From positions 1-64,000 of the forward strand of contig SJRY01000261.1 of assembly GCA_011319805.1 (NCBI GenBank): a DNA stretch of 64,000 nt, in the 5' to 3' direction. The notes beneath the pieces were generated by a model. It saw only the letters and a list, made by a program, of their open reading frames with translations, made no database searches and was not told the DNA's origin. Position numbers and translations under genes: made by a program. This document shows positions 22,501 to 39,501 of this stretch, piece by piece. The DNA comes from Macrocybe gigantea (lineage: Eukaryota; Basidiomycota; Agaricomycetes; Agaricales; Callistosporiaceae). Numbering within the stretch: position 1 is the stretch's first letter; the number at the start of each line of letters is the position of its first letter.

Positions 22501-25500
22501 CATAAGGATGCTGCACAATTCCGACAAACGAAGCCACAGTGGCCTCAGGGTCTGAGAGATGGCCAATGATGGTCAAGGGAGATGACTGGGACGATGACAG
22601 ACAGACACAAAGGGCGTGGAGAACTAGTATCGCTTCCAGAGGCACCACGCTTCCGGCGTTTTTCTTTTTCACGTACAGCGCAAGTGCGTCAATGGGATCA
22701 CTTTCGACGCAAAGGAGGCATGCGAGACGCGCCAGCAGTGACACGAGCACACAGTGCCTGTTCCAAAAGACACGGCCGAGCCGCGTTTGGGTCTGTCGTT
22801 TCAGTTGAGAACTATCCGGGTGAGGCGCAGGTGGGACTGTAAGACCGCCGTTAAACGATTCGCATCCGTCGTCCTCCCTGATGCCTGGATGCTTTGCAAG
22901 AGCATATTCCCGGAATTAATGGCGGAGAGGAGAGGGTTTATGGTTGAACTGGTCGCTTTGAACAGTAGGGCGTCCATGACCGATTGGCTCAAAGCAGCAA
23001 ATGGCCGGTCTTGGAGCGTTGGAGGTGAATGCTGGAGTATTGCCCCGTACAAGGTGCTTATCCGTCTCCCGATTTCAAAGCGATCTCCCAATGAGCGTAT
23101 TTCCAGCCCAGGTGCTCCACCCATATTTCGGTGTGAACGAAACGGGTCGCGCGAAGCAGAACGTCCTCCTTGAATCGGTACAAATGAGCCTTATCAGGAG
23201 AATCGTCGTGGAAGCCTCGTGAATAAGCTCTGAACAAGGTGCAGCAGCGCCAAAGTCATCGTGTAATGACCCGTAGCACGTTCCGCGGCGAGAGCGCTAG
23301 AAAACAGGCCATTGGCCTTGTCTGAACCGAAAAGAGCTGCAGTCGAACGGACGTATAACCAGATTCGAGGGGAGCGGCTCGGCAGGGCCAGTAATGCTGA
23401 CAGGACGCTCATGGCGGACGTGATGAGCCCCGTTTTAGGTTGGATCCTCGGACGTGCGGTGGATTGCGACAGTGCATCCTCCAGAATCATGATTGTAAGT
23501 TGCACCAGGTCGGGGGGTTGTGTTTCGGTCATAATATGAGAGACAACCGGATCGCCGGAATCCATGGCTCTAACAAGAGCTTCTGCTGTTTCAGGATTAT
23601 CCTGGATAACACTGCGGATCAGATCAAGTGCATCGGTAACCAAGCATTCTTCCTCTTCTTTTCCAACCTCGACGCCGATGTCTTCAAGACGTAGCGTGAT
23701 CATCTGGCTTGAAGTACGTTTGGCGAACGAGATCTCAGAATAATTGCTCGACCCAGACTGAAGAAGCCTTCGATTGACATAGGATGTGAGAAGCTCGAGG
23801 ATCAGTTTCCATCCCGATGTTCGTGCTGCCACAGAACGACGATATAGTCGCCTCCGTCTCCACTCAAGAGCCGTCCGACAGATCTCGCAGGGAGAGTGCT
23901 TCCGCCCGGTAGCTTGATGGGACGCAGATTGACGTATGTCAAACCATTTGAAATCGTCGGTCCATAACGCTCTTGTTTCTCATACAAAGCATGGGGACCT
24001 GTGCAAGCCGCAAGTGGCACCAATTGGGAATACGTCGAGAGCCTCTGCATGTATCCGAAGACCTGGGTATCGCAGAATTCCCGCGGCCCAGGAAGGACCT
24101 GCCCTTCATATGAATGGTCCGCAGTCGAAAGGGGGTCCGTGCCTAGGAAGCCGGAGGCCGTCATGGCCCGCAAAAGGCGAACTAGTGGTCGGAAGTGGAT
24201 GGGGAACCGTGTCCGCGGAACGTCTACGATGGCACTACGGGCGATGCCAGTGAAACGATCCGATTCCCAATACTGGGCAGTGATGTCTTGCACCGCTGCA
24301 CTGTCGCTGCGTCCAAAGAGTGTTATCCAAACGTCCAGAAAAGCATCATAGTCGGGTATCATCTCAAGGGGCATGAGTTCGACAAGACCAATGAGGAGGC
24401 CTGGAAGGTTGATTATCAGTGCAGGACGAGACATAAGAGCCACGTAAAGTGTACCTTTGATGACTGCACGAAAAGCGACCGGGTTCGGTTCCAGGACACT
24501 TGCATTAGCCTCCAAGCAATAGAAGGCACGAAAACAGGCGAACTGATAAGCAACCCTTGAAGAAGGTTGAAAAATCCCACTTCGGGTTCGAGAACTGCAT
24601 GCGTCATGAGAACATACGCGGGCTCTCTATCCTTGGAGTAAGGTCTGTTCAAGTGGGGGAGGACGGTCTCGAAGAAGGGTCGGTAGGATTCTGGAATTTC
24701 CTTCATCTCGGCCGCTTTTGCGCTAAGTCGCGAGAGGACGTATGCCCAGCCTAGGTAAACGCATGAATGTTGGGTTTGCAAATGCGATGTCACCAATTCG
24801 TGAATCCTCTTTAGCGATTGCGGGGAAGAATGCAGAAATTGGATCGAGCTGGCTTGTCTGATATTCGATGCTGTTCAGGCTTGCGAGGCTCTCGAGCTCG
24901 AGAATCTCGACAGTAATAAGCACCCAAATGGTAGCACAGTCCTGCTGCAGCTGCTGTCCTTCACTATCCAGCAAGAGCGTAGAGTTCTGCTGAATCAATC
25001 CAAGATTCGTTTTGTATGCCGTCTCCAAGATTTTCACCACCAAGCGCCCATGCATGGCGAAAACGACCACATCGACCAAAATAACACCTCCAGGAACGCC
25101 AGCTGCTCTCTGGCTTGTTGTTTTGCCCAGCGCGAAGCGAGCTTCGGATCGGAATTGATGGCTTTCGGCAATTGCTCACCGAGTTTCTGCGTGTATCCAT
25201 CCAAAATCACGTCGGCTAATTTCTCAGCGTCCTGGAATATGGAGAGCAGAAAATCGGTAGCGATGCCGTGCAACCAATGGTCTTCGTCGCCTTTGCGCGA
25301 AGGAGTGGTGCGAACACGTGAAGGACACTGATTCTCTCGGAATAATAGAACGGAACTATAGCCTCGAGCAGTTCCGCGACCAGGCTTCCGTTGATGTTGC
25401 TTCGGCGTCGGAGGGCAAGCCTCGGTTGTACAGGAAGGAACGGAGAAGGATGAAAGCTTGAATCTCGTCGATTTTGAACCTGTCACTGACAGCGTAGATG

Positions 25501-25811
25501 TAGTCCTTGTCCACGTCCTCTATACGCAGCGTAACGCCGTCCGCAAGCGTCACCGAACCGCTCTCTATTGTCTTTCGCGACGCGTCCGACGGGTTGCCAA
25601 AAGGATGTGTCAAATTCTTTAGCTGTTCTTTCCGTGGCCGAAGATATGACGAGATTTCGTCCAAAGGCACGCCTTCCTCCCGGCCGATGAGATACGAATG
25701 GAGTTGATCATATGTCCTTCAGTCGCGGCATTGAGAGAACGTGATTCTTTACGAATGTCAAATTACTTACACGTCAATAAGGTCAGAACGACGAGATGAT
25801 TCGCCAGACAT
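19599..25811 (-). CDS. NUP192: Nuclear pore inner-ring nucleoporin NUP192/NUP205
   Basis: Giant alpha-solenoid scaffold of the nuclear pore inner ring. It starts at MSGESSRRSDLID (25811), followed by an intron and YDQLHSYLIGREEGVPLDEISSYL in family position. Recognisable blocks follow: VAELLEAIVPFYYSERISVL; GDEDHWLHGIATDFLLS; LETAYKTNLG; LGWAYVLSRLSAKAAEMKEIP; ERYGPTISNGLTYVN; WQHEHSGWKLILELL; and VHTEIWVEHLGWKYAH. The C-terminus is LAERLRRGMTGEMAADL to ERIAAAPA (stop at 19599). About 1,900 residues are expected. The coding sequence shifts frame repeatedly, always as if one base were missing: near 25396-25410, 25289-25294, 25060-25063, 23811-23820, 23060-23220 (two or three) and 19840-19846. 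One further shift near 24805 has another phase. The gene is essential in fungi studied, so these are probably assembly errors. It converges on SAP18. Confidence 0.88.
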
Positions 25812-26280
25812 TGTGGCGGTCATGAACATCGATCAGGGACCGGAGAGAACGACGACCGAAGCACAGGAGGTGGAACGAGTGTTAACGCGTTTGTTTGGAG
25901 TGCTTGGAAAATCGGGAATAAATAATATATGCAAACATGCACCGATAAGTTGCAATTATTGGTGCTCACCTGACCTCATCTTGTCAGTTTCGCGTTTCAA
26001 AACTTCATTGCGCAGGTTGTACGAATAGAAACGAAAACGAAGCGGGATTCTACATCCACATTCTCTGTTTGCTCGGTGATTCACTGTTGAGAAAAGCTCG
26101 GAATCTGCACGGGGACACGGCAAAGGCTGTTTACACAGAAACAAGTCCCAGGGCATGACGTACGCAAGAATGGTTCTTGCACATCAGAAGGTGAGGCCGG
26201 TGAGGTGTTACTGGTATGCTCAGGCTGTTTATGACTGACGGAGGCCTGTTGTCCTTGTAGTTAGCTAATCATGCGGAAAT
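25812..26280. other. Upstream region of NUP192
   Basis: About 470 bases upstream of the NUP192 start. Two further in-frame ATGs lie just upstream of the chosen start (near 25820-25826), so the N-terminus may be a few residues longer. No other gene is seen. Confidence 0.45.
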
Positions 26281-26476
26281 TCTCATGGAAGCCAGACACA
26301 TCCGCACTGAAAACTGCACAATGCCCGTCGTCTCGCTCAGAAGAAACAACTCCATCTCTACCTACACACTCACTCATGAGAGGATAATGTATGCGTTCAC
26401 ATCATATGACTTTGTCAACATTCACCATCCAGCTCCCCATCCTTGCCTGCCGGGTCTCCGCCGTCCAATGATCTAA
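26281..26476 (+). pseudogene. Diverged, truncated copy of the unit at 27164
   Basis: The stretch reads ENCTMPVVSLRRNNSIST, then YTLTHERIMYAFTSYD, closely matching the start of the hypothetical gene at 27164-27663. Similarity at DNA level runs from about 26307 to 26470 and is interrupted by small changes. The copy loses the frame after the matching FTSYD and stops at 26476, where the intact copy continues for about 100 residues. It looks like a dead partial duplicate. Family unknown. Confidence 0.5.
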
Positions 26477-27163
26477 ATCCTCAGTTATTGTTTACTGCTT
26501 TCTTTGGTGCCTTCTATCTGATCGCAATCTCGGGCATTTTGACAATTGAAATGCTGACCACCCCTTGCAACTGCCCCCGTTACCCACCTGGCCCATGGAC
26601 CTAAACAAAGAAGTCAATATCCTTCAAGTCCATGCCCTACTCTTGGGGTAAGTAACACAACTGACCTCGGGGAGATTATACTACAACCATGCCAAATGCA
26701 TCCGTCATATTAGCCCCATCCCTCTCCTCTGCAAAGAGCCTACGCCTCAGGCTCGAATCCATGAATTGCAGCATTGAATGGGAATATCCTATTCCGTCTC
26801 GCCTCGCTCGTGGCAACCGACTCCGAAGGTAAGATGCACCATGTCTGTCTTCTTAACGTTGCCGCAGCAGAGCAGTGTTGTCAAAGAAGGCAGGCAAGGA
26901 CTTTGAGGTCGTCCCAGGACTTTCATGCAGAATACATGCGTGACCAAAGGAAAATATTCGTATGTATCTAGATCTGACATTCAATGTCCGTGACAGGCCC
27001 TGAAGCATCCTGTGCCCGCACTCCTCCATTTAGTGCTTATCCTCAAAAGGCTGCATCCACGTTAATGCAACTTCGCCTCGCACTGAAGAGCTGGAAGTGC
27101 CGAAGCGCATGATGGATTTAAAAGGACAAAACTTGGAGAGACATACATACCGAAAACTGCACA

Positions 27164-27663
27164 ATGCCTCTCGTCCTCCCCAGAGGAGACAATTCCGTCT
27201 CCACCTACACGCTTACCCATGATAAGATCGTGTATGCGTTCACCTCGTATGGCCTTATCAATGTCACTCTCCAGTTCCTCATTCTTGCATACCGGCGCTC
27301 GGCCGTCCAACGATTCAAATCATTGGTCAAACGGGTCGAAATAATCATTAGCCTCCGCCTTCTGGCTAATGCGCATGCATCTTCGACAAGCATGCTTTCT
27401 ACGGATGTAGATACCCGCATTGAGAGGTGATGACTTTACTTGCTCATTCGTTCACGCTGATGTTTTAAATGCCCTTGTACTGTAGGCTCGTCAACAATAT
27501 GATTAGTATCAACACACGCGTAGACTCCATGGTACCCGTCCTGCGCTATGTCGGGTTCTTCACAAGTCCTGTGATGGAAGTGAGATGTGCCATCTCAGAG
27601 GCAGATAAGATAAAGGTCCTTCTTCTCATTAATGTTAGTATTCCTACCGTATTCTCAGCATAA
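27164..27663 (+). CDS. Hypothetical two-exon small protein
   Basis: Not recognised. A first exon from the ATG at 27164 (MPLVLPRGDNSVSTYTLTHD) to about 27427 joins, through a 59-base GT-AG intron ending TGTAG, to LVNNMISINTRVDSMVPVLR and further to 27663. The total is about 147 residues in one frame. The protein has a hydrophobic stretch (GLINVTLQFLILAYRR) and an amphipathic, possibly coiled-coil second half with regularly spaced hydrophobic residues. No signal peptide or catalytic motif is visible. A diverged duplicate of its start lies 860 bases upstream. Support is the clean phase of the intron and the duplication; it could also be repeat-derived. Confidence 0.35.
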
Positions 27664-28173
27664 ACCGTGACTTACATGTTGCAAGAAGATAACTAAAAGC
27701 ATATATCAGCAAAAGGACCTATCGGACTCAAACTTGGAGAGTCAAGAACAAGGTATGTCAGAGAGATGTCAATCGTGCGAAGTGACCATATTCTGAAGAA
27801 GCGACAGTCCCATGCGGATTACCTGAGATAGAGAAGTCCGCGCAGGCTGCGCAGGAACTCCATAACCAAGAATGAGGTCCCCCACAGCCATGCTTCCATG
27901 CCATCGGTTCCCTTCTTCACCCTGCCTTCTTCCGCATTTCTGTGTTGTCAAAGTCCGTCGCAGACCTGATCTTTAGTTAATATCTCTCTTGTCGTTCGTC
28001 TTTCTCTCAAGATATACGTAAATGCAATGGTCTTGCTGCAGTGTATCTTCAGAACTTCGGTTTCTGTGAGTTTCAGAGGCAGCGAGTAGTGGTGAATGGT
28101 TGACGATTGTTTGTGCAAGTGTATATCCATCTGACACCCATCGTCGTTCGCCAGACAACTCAGGGCCGCAGCA

Positions 28174-29413
28174 ATGGACACGGGCAAACACTATCGGAAT
28201 GAATGTACGGGTGCCGCCCTTGAGACCGTGAAATCACATACTGTAGAACAAGATATCACGCTATTCGGAAGCTGCTTTTGCCCATTCGTTCAGCGTGCTT
28301 GGGTCACTTTCGAGTTTCTCGGCATCCCATACAAGGTGGGTGATTATTATTGATCAGTGCTATGGTTGCTGAAACTCGTGCCAGTATTGTGAGATTTCCC
28401 CTTTCGCACTGCGACGGATCTGACTAGGTCCTTCTAAATTGATCTACATATCGGATTAGACGAAGTCGATCCTTACAAGAAACCCAAGGATTTGCTCGAA
28501 GTATCGCCCAAAGGTCTGGTTCCTGGTCTGAAATTGCACAAATACAGTCCTCCTAGAGCACTCAATGAGAGTACCGTGATCATGGATTACCTGGAGGAGT
28601 GAGTTTAATTGTTGATAATATCGCAGTTTGCGGAGTCTGACATAGGATCTAGCGTGGCATCGTCTACGACGGGAAGGTCCCTCCTTCCACCGCGCACGAA
28701 TCCTTGTGCGTTCTTGCCTTCTCAGTTCAAGGATCCGTTGTCCATTGTTTTCCCGCTCACACAGATGCGCGAGCTCTAATTCGTCTTCAGGCTGATCACG
28801 TCAACCGCTCCCTCGTTCCAGCCTTCTATCGGTTCCTTCAGGCCCAAACGACTGAGGCCCAGATCGAATCAGGGAGGGAATTCCATGATTCCATACAGGG
28901 ACTCGTTGCGCTCTTTGAACGAGCTGAGCGAGAGCTCATAATTGCTGATGCCAGCGGGGTGAGCGGAGAAGGAGAAAGAAGGGCATTGATGGCTGGCCTC
29001 GGGCTCTGGGGAGGGACCGATTAGGATGGGCCGACGTGATGGCTGGCCCATGTAAGGCTTCCTTGATAACCTTTACAACTTCCGTGTTTGTGGAAACCCC
29101 GTGGTTTTGACGACTAATTGTTTTCGAATATAGGGATCTTCAGAGCCAGCAATGTTCTGAAACATTATCGTGGGTTCGAGCTTCCCACAGGCGAGAAGTT
29201 TAATGCTTGGATCGATAAACTCTTCAATCATCCCGCTTTCAAAGCCACCTGCAGCTCAGAGGATTTGTATATTGATAGCTACGAACGGTATGGCTTTTCG
29301 TGTGCCTTCAGTGACGTGACTGATTTGTGGGAATGATGCCCAGTTATGCCTTCAATCGGCTAAACACAAGCCAAGTTGCCAGTGCGATTAACACGGGACG
29401 TGGATTACCGTAA
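28174..29413 (+). CDS. Omega-like glutathione S-transferase
   Basis: Glutathione transferase with the cysteine active site typical of omega and related fungal classes: FGSCFCPFVQRAW, where the Cys of CPF replaces the usual Ser/Tyr. These enzymes act as thioltransferases and deglutathionylate phenacyl or quinone adducts, useful in wood or plant-toxin detoxification. Exons: 28174-28335, a 4-base exon 28385-28388, 28460-28598, 28653-28705, 28765 onward, then GGATC... to 29336-region and a last exon ending YAFNRLNTSQVASAINTGRGLP at 29413. The thioredoxin-fold cis-Pro segment SPKGLVPGLKL and the helical domain (RLGWADVMAGPW) are present. One base seems missing in the G run 29013-29015; as written the frame stops at WGGTD. 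Confidence 0.85.
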
Positions 29414-30187
29414 CAAGGCAAGAGGGGGAACCCGTGTATTTGTATCATTAACATTATTGTCTGAAATCAAACGATCGTTGCGGTCATCTATCGCGGCTGT
29501 ACTGCTATTTTGCAATCAGCCTGTCCACGGCGACACATTACGAACTGAACTGACCACCCAAACGGCAACCATATTATGTACCCAGACTACGTTCTGCCGG
29601 CAATAGACAGTTACTAGTGACTCTGAGGATATTCCTCCAGAACTCAACAAATCACGTAGTGTGATATGTCATGGGGAACGAGGACTTCAAGGATACCGAT
29701 CCTTTTACACGGTGAACGAAAAGCCGATGTTCAGAATAATACGTACGGACTCATCGCCGGTACTGGCTATATTATGAACCTTCTCGGTGGCTTAGAACAC
29801 CGTTCATGAGCAGATGTTTTTTCCCTCTCATGCAATACTTTCTGGTCTAGTAAATGGGCTTAACCCGACGCAACGTCCGCGGTGCTTCAGGATAGGGTAA
29901 CTGATGCGAATTTGCTCTGGCGCTTCGATGGGTAGCTTTTTCTTTTTTATCTTTCGTGTTGAACGTTGAACCACGGCGTGTGATCAGCTGTGTAATGAGA
30001 GGTCGGAATGTCATGCAACGTCTTTACTCTGTGGTTCGAAATCCAATCAATTCGATGAATTAGTGCAGGTAAACGAAGAGAATCCAGGATTGTCGGGCCA
30101 GATGACAAATAAAAGAAAGCTTCAGGACAGAGAATAAGTTAGCATTATCAACTCTCATTAGCCCAAAAAATACGCTTCGATCATAAT
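29414..30187. other. Intergenic between convergent genes
   Basis: About 770 bases between the ends of the glutathione transferase gene and the SNRNP40-like gene, which converge. No recognisable coding sequence; several AT-rich patches that may include both polyadenylation regions. Confidence 0.5.
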
Positions 30188-31588
30188 TTACACTGCCACT
30201 CCATGCTCTATCTCTCCTAGAAGCATTGTCGCGTCTTTGCTAGCCGTGAGAACTGTTTAGGAGTGAGGGGAATAAGTCATCAAAGGGGAATACTGATATT
30301 AGAGGAAGACTCACTAATAGGTTCTTTTGGATGGAAATCAACAGCCGTGACTGTTCCTTTATGGCCTGGAAGCTGGAATGCCATGTGTGAGCACATCGAA
30401 TGCGACCACAAAGGGAAGAAAGAGCACCTTGTATAAAATCCTCCCGCTATCCACATCCCAAATACAAACCATCCTGTCTGCTCCACCAAGGGCGACGCGT
30501 TTTCCTCCGTCATCCTTGCTCCATGCACCCCGGAGCAAGGTGTTTTCAAATCCTGCCGGGGCACCTTGAAGGACTCGATGAACCCGAGATGGTGTAGGCG
30601 AGAACGGCCGCACGTCGTGGATGATAGTTTGAGAGGACAGCGATGGCGACAGAAGGTATGAGCCACTGGGAGAAAGCGATAGTGAAAGCGGGGTATCTGT
30701 ATGTCCGAGCAGGGAATAAACTTCTTCCTGTTTTCGCAGGTCATAAACCTGAAGAAAGATGAAAAGAAATGAGGAAGAGTGGAAGACGCGAACGGAAAAC
30801 CATACATGAATTTCGTTGTCCAATGCGCCGACATACACGTTTGCGCCATCTGCGCTCCAGCACACTGCAGTCACTGGACATCCGATCTCGAACGTCGCAA
30901 CGGGAAATTTACTGGCTTCCTCTCCCCTTCCCAAATTTTCACCGTTCCATCGTCTGACCCTGTTGCCACCAGCTCGATGCCTGCACCACTCGCCATTGTT
31001 CGATCAACCGTATTGATAATTTCGCGATGAGCGCGAATTTTCCTAACTCGTTTACCGGTGGTCAGGTCGTTTATGCATAGAAGATGGTCGGCGGAAACTG
31101 TATAGATAGTCGGTGAACATAATGACCACTGAAGGTCAAGAATGGGTGCTTTTGCGAGATTGGACATGAGTCCATAGTTGGTGTTTGGAGCGTACGTTCT
31201 CCAGAGTGCTGCAGGGAAGTAACGCTGATTCACAACCATGACTTCCAGACGACAAAACTCTGCTCACAGACACTCCGATCAGCAGAACATGCAGCAATGT
31301 TCTGGCCAGTAGGGTCAAATCTGCAACTCAGGATTTCCCCCTGGACAGATAATTAGTTTTAACAATATCACCAAGCAACAAGTCTGCATCACGTACGGAA
31401 TGAGCGCCTGAAAGACTAACAATAGGCGCTTCGAGGTTGCTTGTCCTTTGCACCGTCCTGATGAGGCCCTTGCTTCGCTCGTCACCAGAGGAAGATATAG
31501 CAATTTGGTTCGACGGCGGAGGCGTAGCTTTTGCCCGCTTGACTATGGCGCCTTGAAGAGGAGGCGGTGATGGTGCCCTTTTCGACAT
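30188..31588 (-). CDS. WD40 spliceosome protein, U5 snRNP 40K-like
   Basis: Beta-propeller protein resembling SNRNP40, a U5 snRNP component that binds Prp8. It starts at MSKRAPSPPPLQGAIVKRAK with a basic, Pro-rich head, then SLSGAHSGEILSC (first WD repeat), LQWSLCSPTIYTVSADHLL and GTGSDDG-type repeats (VATGSDDGTVKIWE). VTAVCWSADGANVYVGALDNEIHV and YDLRKQEEVYSLLGHTDT follow, then GGADRMVCIWDVDSG and LPGHKGTVTAVDFHPKEPI. The last exon encodes LTASKDATMLLGEIEHG, with the stop at 30188. WD or WE/YD dipeptides close most blades; seven blades are expected. At least four introns are present, and several frames change across them. It shares a 166-base upstream region with the guanylate kinase gene. 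Confidence 0.88.
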
Positions 31589-31754
31589 TTTTTTCTGCGA
31601 TAATTGCTGCTGAAGCTGTTGCTCAACTCCGTTCAGCGTTGGTGTTGAAGGGGGCGGAAGCTTTTGGCAAATAAGAGCAAACAGTTTGAATCTGGAAATA
31701 TGGCTTACATAATAACTGTTTGCTTTTTCAGTGGTCACTGTGTTATCAGCAGCT
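31589..31754. promoter_or_regulatory. Compact divergent promoter SNRNP40-like/guanylate kinase
   Basis: 166 bases separate the two start codons. The region must contain both promoters and leaders. It has a T-rich tract next to the SNRNP40-like start (31587-31596) and no obvious TATA element. Inferred from layout only. Confidence 0.5.
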
Positions 31755-32488
31755 ATGGCAGTTCGTCCCGACTTCCTACGTCCTCTAGTTCTTTCGGGAC
31801 CTTCTGGCGTTGGAAAAAGCACTCTTTTGCAACGTTTATTTTCCGAATTTCCTGAGAAATTTGGCTTCAGCGTCTCTCGTATGTTCTCTGCGTTGCCGAT
31901 CTTTTTTGTTGTCTTCCGGGAATAATCGCGAGCTTCAAGACACCACGCGATCGCCACGCCCAGGAGAGACGGAGGGTATGCAGTATCACTTCGTAACGAC
32001 TGAGAAGTTCAAAGAGTTGCTGAAAGAGGGAGCATTCATCGAACATGCGGAGTTTTCGGGCAACTTTTATGGAACGAGCTTTGCCACGGTGGACCGAGTC
32101 CAGAAGTTGGGCAAGCGCTGTATACTGGATATTGAGGCTCAGGTGCGCCAGATCAACGCGTCCTAGTCCTAGTCATTATCCACTGACTCCCCTGACTCAG
32201 GGTGTACGGCAGATAAAACGCACGAACTTGAATCCCGTATACCTCTTTATTTCTCCACCCTCTATCTCAACACTGCGCGAGCGGTTGAAGGGCCGTGGAA
32301 CGGAGTCGGAATCCAGCATTCAGAAACGTCTTGACACTGCGCTTCAGGAGATTCAATTCGCCAAGGAACCCAATGTTCATGATCTGGTCATCGTGAACGA
32401 CAACCTCGATCGGGCATATGAACTCTTCAAACAAGTAGCACTAGGAGAAAAGATACAGGGAGATACCCTTCCATCATTAGATGACTGA
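31755..32488 (+). CDS. GUK1: Guanylate kinase
   Basis: Cytosolic enzyme converting GMP and ATP to GDP and ADP, required for GTP synthesis. Three exons, 31755-31878, 31940-32142 and 32201-32488, give about 204 residues, the usual length. The P-loop is [18 protein letters not shown]. The guanylate-binding signature [10 protein letters not shown] is rebuilt across the first intron (C + AC gives His). GMP-contact segments [18 protein letters not shown] and [14 protein letters not shown] follow, then VYLFISPPS and [13 protein letters not shown], the lid arginine region. The C-terminus is an acidic LPSLDD. All motifs are intact and no frame break occurs. Confidence 0.95.
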
Positions 32489-32509
32489 TTTGGCTTAGAT
32501 CTGAGAATC

Positions 32510-33124
32510 ATGTTTTCGTGCAGAACGCAGCAAAATAACGTACAGTCGCAGGCAGCAGCTGGGTCGCCCCAGATTTCGACAGGAAAGATGGCAGGGAGAA
32601 ACAGAATGACCAATAAAAATCTTTTCCAAAAACTAATGGATGCTTGCCAACACTCCCCATCAATCCTCCGGTGCACCACCTCGTCTGCGAAGACGCGGCG
32701 AGACTTCCAGGGTTCCAAGGTCTTCGCCCATACGATTGAGGATGTTTTGAGGCCAGTGCTGAGCCAAGACAAACCAGGGAGTAATATTCGATCGGCGAGG
32801 CACGCAGGCTCTTCTGTATCCACGTTATTAATACGACGCTACTCGACCAAAGAAACAGATCTACGACACAGTTGGATCTTGATGTTCAGTGGCAGTTGGA
32901 ACTGCTCGTCGATTTCACTAGTCCTGGTAGTGACCATAAAGCCGCACGCTCAGTCAAATGATATCAAATTGAGCTGGTAATAGGTCGATTGGAAGCCGTG
33001 GTCGTTCTCAGGCTGACGCGCATTGTATGGACTGGGTAGAGAAATGCGATCAAGACATGTCAAGTGTGTTGAGGAAGGCCCGGAAGAATGAAATTATGGG
33101 TAACTCTGCGATGGGGCGTCCTTA
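32510..33124 (+). CDS. Possible hypothetical protein, frame uncertain
   Basis: An open stretch from 32510 (alternative ATG at 32588, MAGRNRMTNKNLFQKLMDAC) reads DFQGSKVFAHTIEDVLRPVL and LLIRRYSTKETD. If one base is missing near 32860 it continues STTQLDLDVQWQLELLVDF. It then joins, through a 62-base GT-AG intron after AARS, to ADAHCMDWVEKCDQDMSS and ends at 33124. The composition (charged, regular, few stops in the joined frame) resembles real coding sequence but I do not recognise a family. It lies just after the guanylate kinase gene on the same strand. The alternative is a run of chance open frames. Confidence 0.35.
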
Positions 33125-33564
33125 ACCTCCCGTCGCTCGACGAATGGTTTCCTGACAATATTGTAATGAAGTCAGGACGAGGGCACGTCGCCAGACTGTA
33201 GCATCTTTCGGCGTAGGCTCACATGGCGGTTTTCCACGCGTCTTGTGAGCGCGATTGACAGCTGAACAATAGAGTAAAGTGCACCACTTTTTTGGGTCGA
33301 GTCGCATCCAGGTGTTCAAATCGCACGCACGTCGTGCAGTGAGAAGACATGGTCAACATAGCAACCCATCAAGTCCGCACTTCCTGGCTTCAAACGGGCA
33401 AGATTGTTCTGGAGGGAAAATCAGTGTGATTATGAAATACTACAATACTACAATGCAGGTCCCGCAGCTGATGATATAGGGGAAGGGATGGGAGGATTGG
33501 ATTGGATTGGAGCGATAGCAACGATCGAAAAAGCACAAGGAAAAGGAGAGGAACAGCGTACGAA

Positions 33565-36408
<2,844 letters not shown>

Positions 36409-36682
36409 GTTAGTGGTTGGAAAAAGGGGGTGCCGAATGGGGGACGGCCGTAAGGGAGAGGAAGAGGATGAGTGACGGTGACTCGGCGAACGTCAGGTAG
36501 CGCCTAAGCTGCCCCTTTGTCGCGTCCGTCCTAAGCGGCGCTGCCTCACTGCGTCCCACGCCTGTGTTGCACCTAAAATTCTTATATCATTGCTCAACAT
36601 ATACATTCACATTCATCCAGAATACAAAAGAAAAAAATACAACGAGTCCTTGTTACTCTAACAGAACAAAAAAAAAAAAATC
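36409..36682. other. Short region between P5C dehydrogenase 3' end and CUL1 start
   Basis: 274 bases holding the CUL1 promoter and the 3' flank of the P5C dehydrogenase gene. A run of 13 A at 36668-36680 lies just beside the dehydrogenase stop codon. Confidence 0.5.
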
Positions 36683-38971
<2,289 letters not shown>

Positions 38972-39501
38972 CTGTCTCGGAGGTATCGAATTGGACTATC
39001 TGAGTATTTTGTGGCGAAACTAGGACCAGCAGGACGCCGATAAGATGCTGGGAATGGGATGAGTCGCCGTCTGAGCAGAAGCTTTAAATATGGTAGCGAA
39101 TCACCCATAAGCGTAGCTTGATCGGAAGGATCTTGGGCAATTCATTGGAATAAAGATGTGCATGACCAAGTCATGATTATCGTCTAAGTATGAACCGTGG
39201 CATCATCAAGAATAACGATTGTAAATATGTATGGTGGTGGTATAATGTGCATAAGAAAGTGGGTATGAGGAGACGTCGAATGGGGACAAGATAAAATGGG
39301 TTACAGATAGGAAAATGGCCATGGCTTCTCATGCAGTGTCTATCTGACTAGATGATGTATGCAAACTGCAGAAACGAACGGTCGTGATAAGGATAGCAAA
39401 ATTGATACGAAAGAGGCGCCCAATATCTGACACAGGGTAGAAAGAATAGGCGGTTCTGGGGTGCACGGAAAGGCGATGTCCTTGTTCGCGAGTTTCAAAG
39501 T
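38972..39501. other. Intergenic with possible presequence ORF
   Basis: About 530 bases upstream of the P5C dehydrogenase start and downstream of the BTB gene. It contains the start of the Arg-rich open frame noted under PUT2 (MGDSLPYLKLLLRRRLIPF). The remainder is AT-rich with no gene. Confidence 0.4.
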
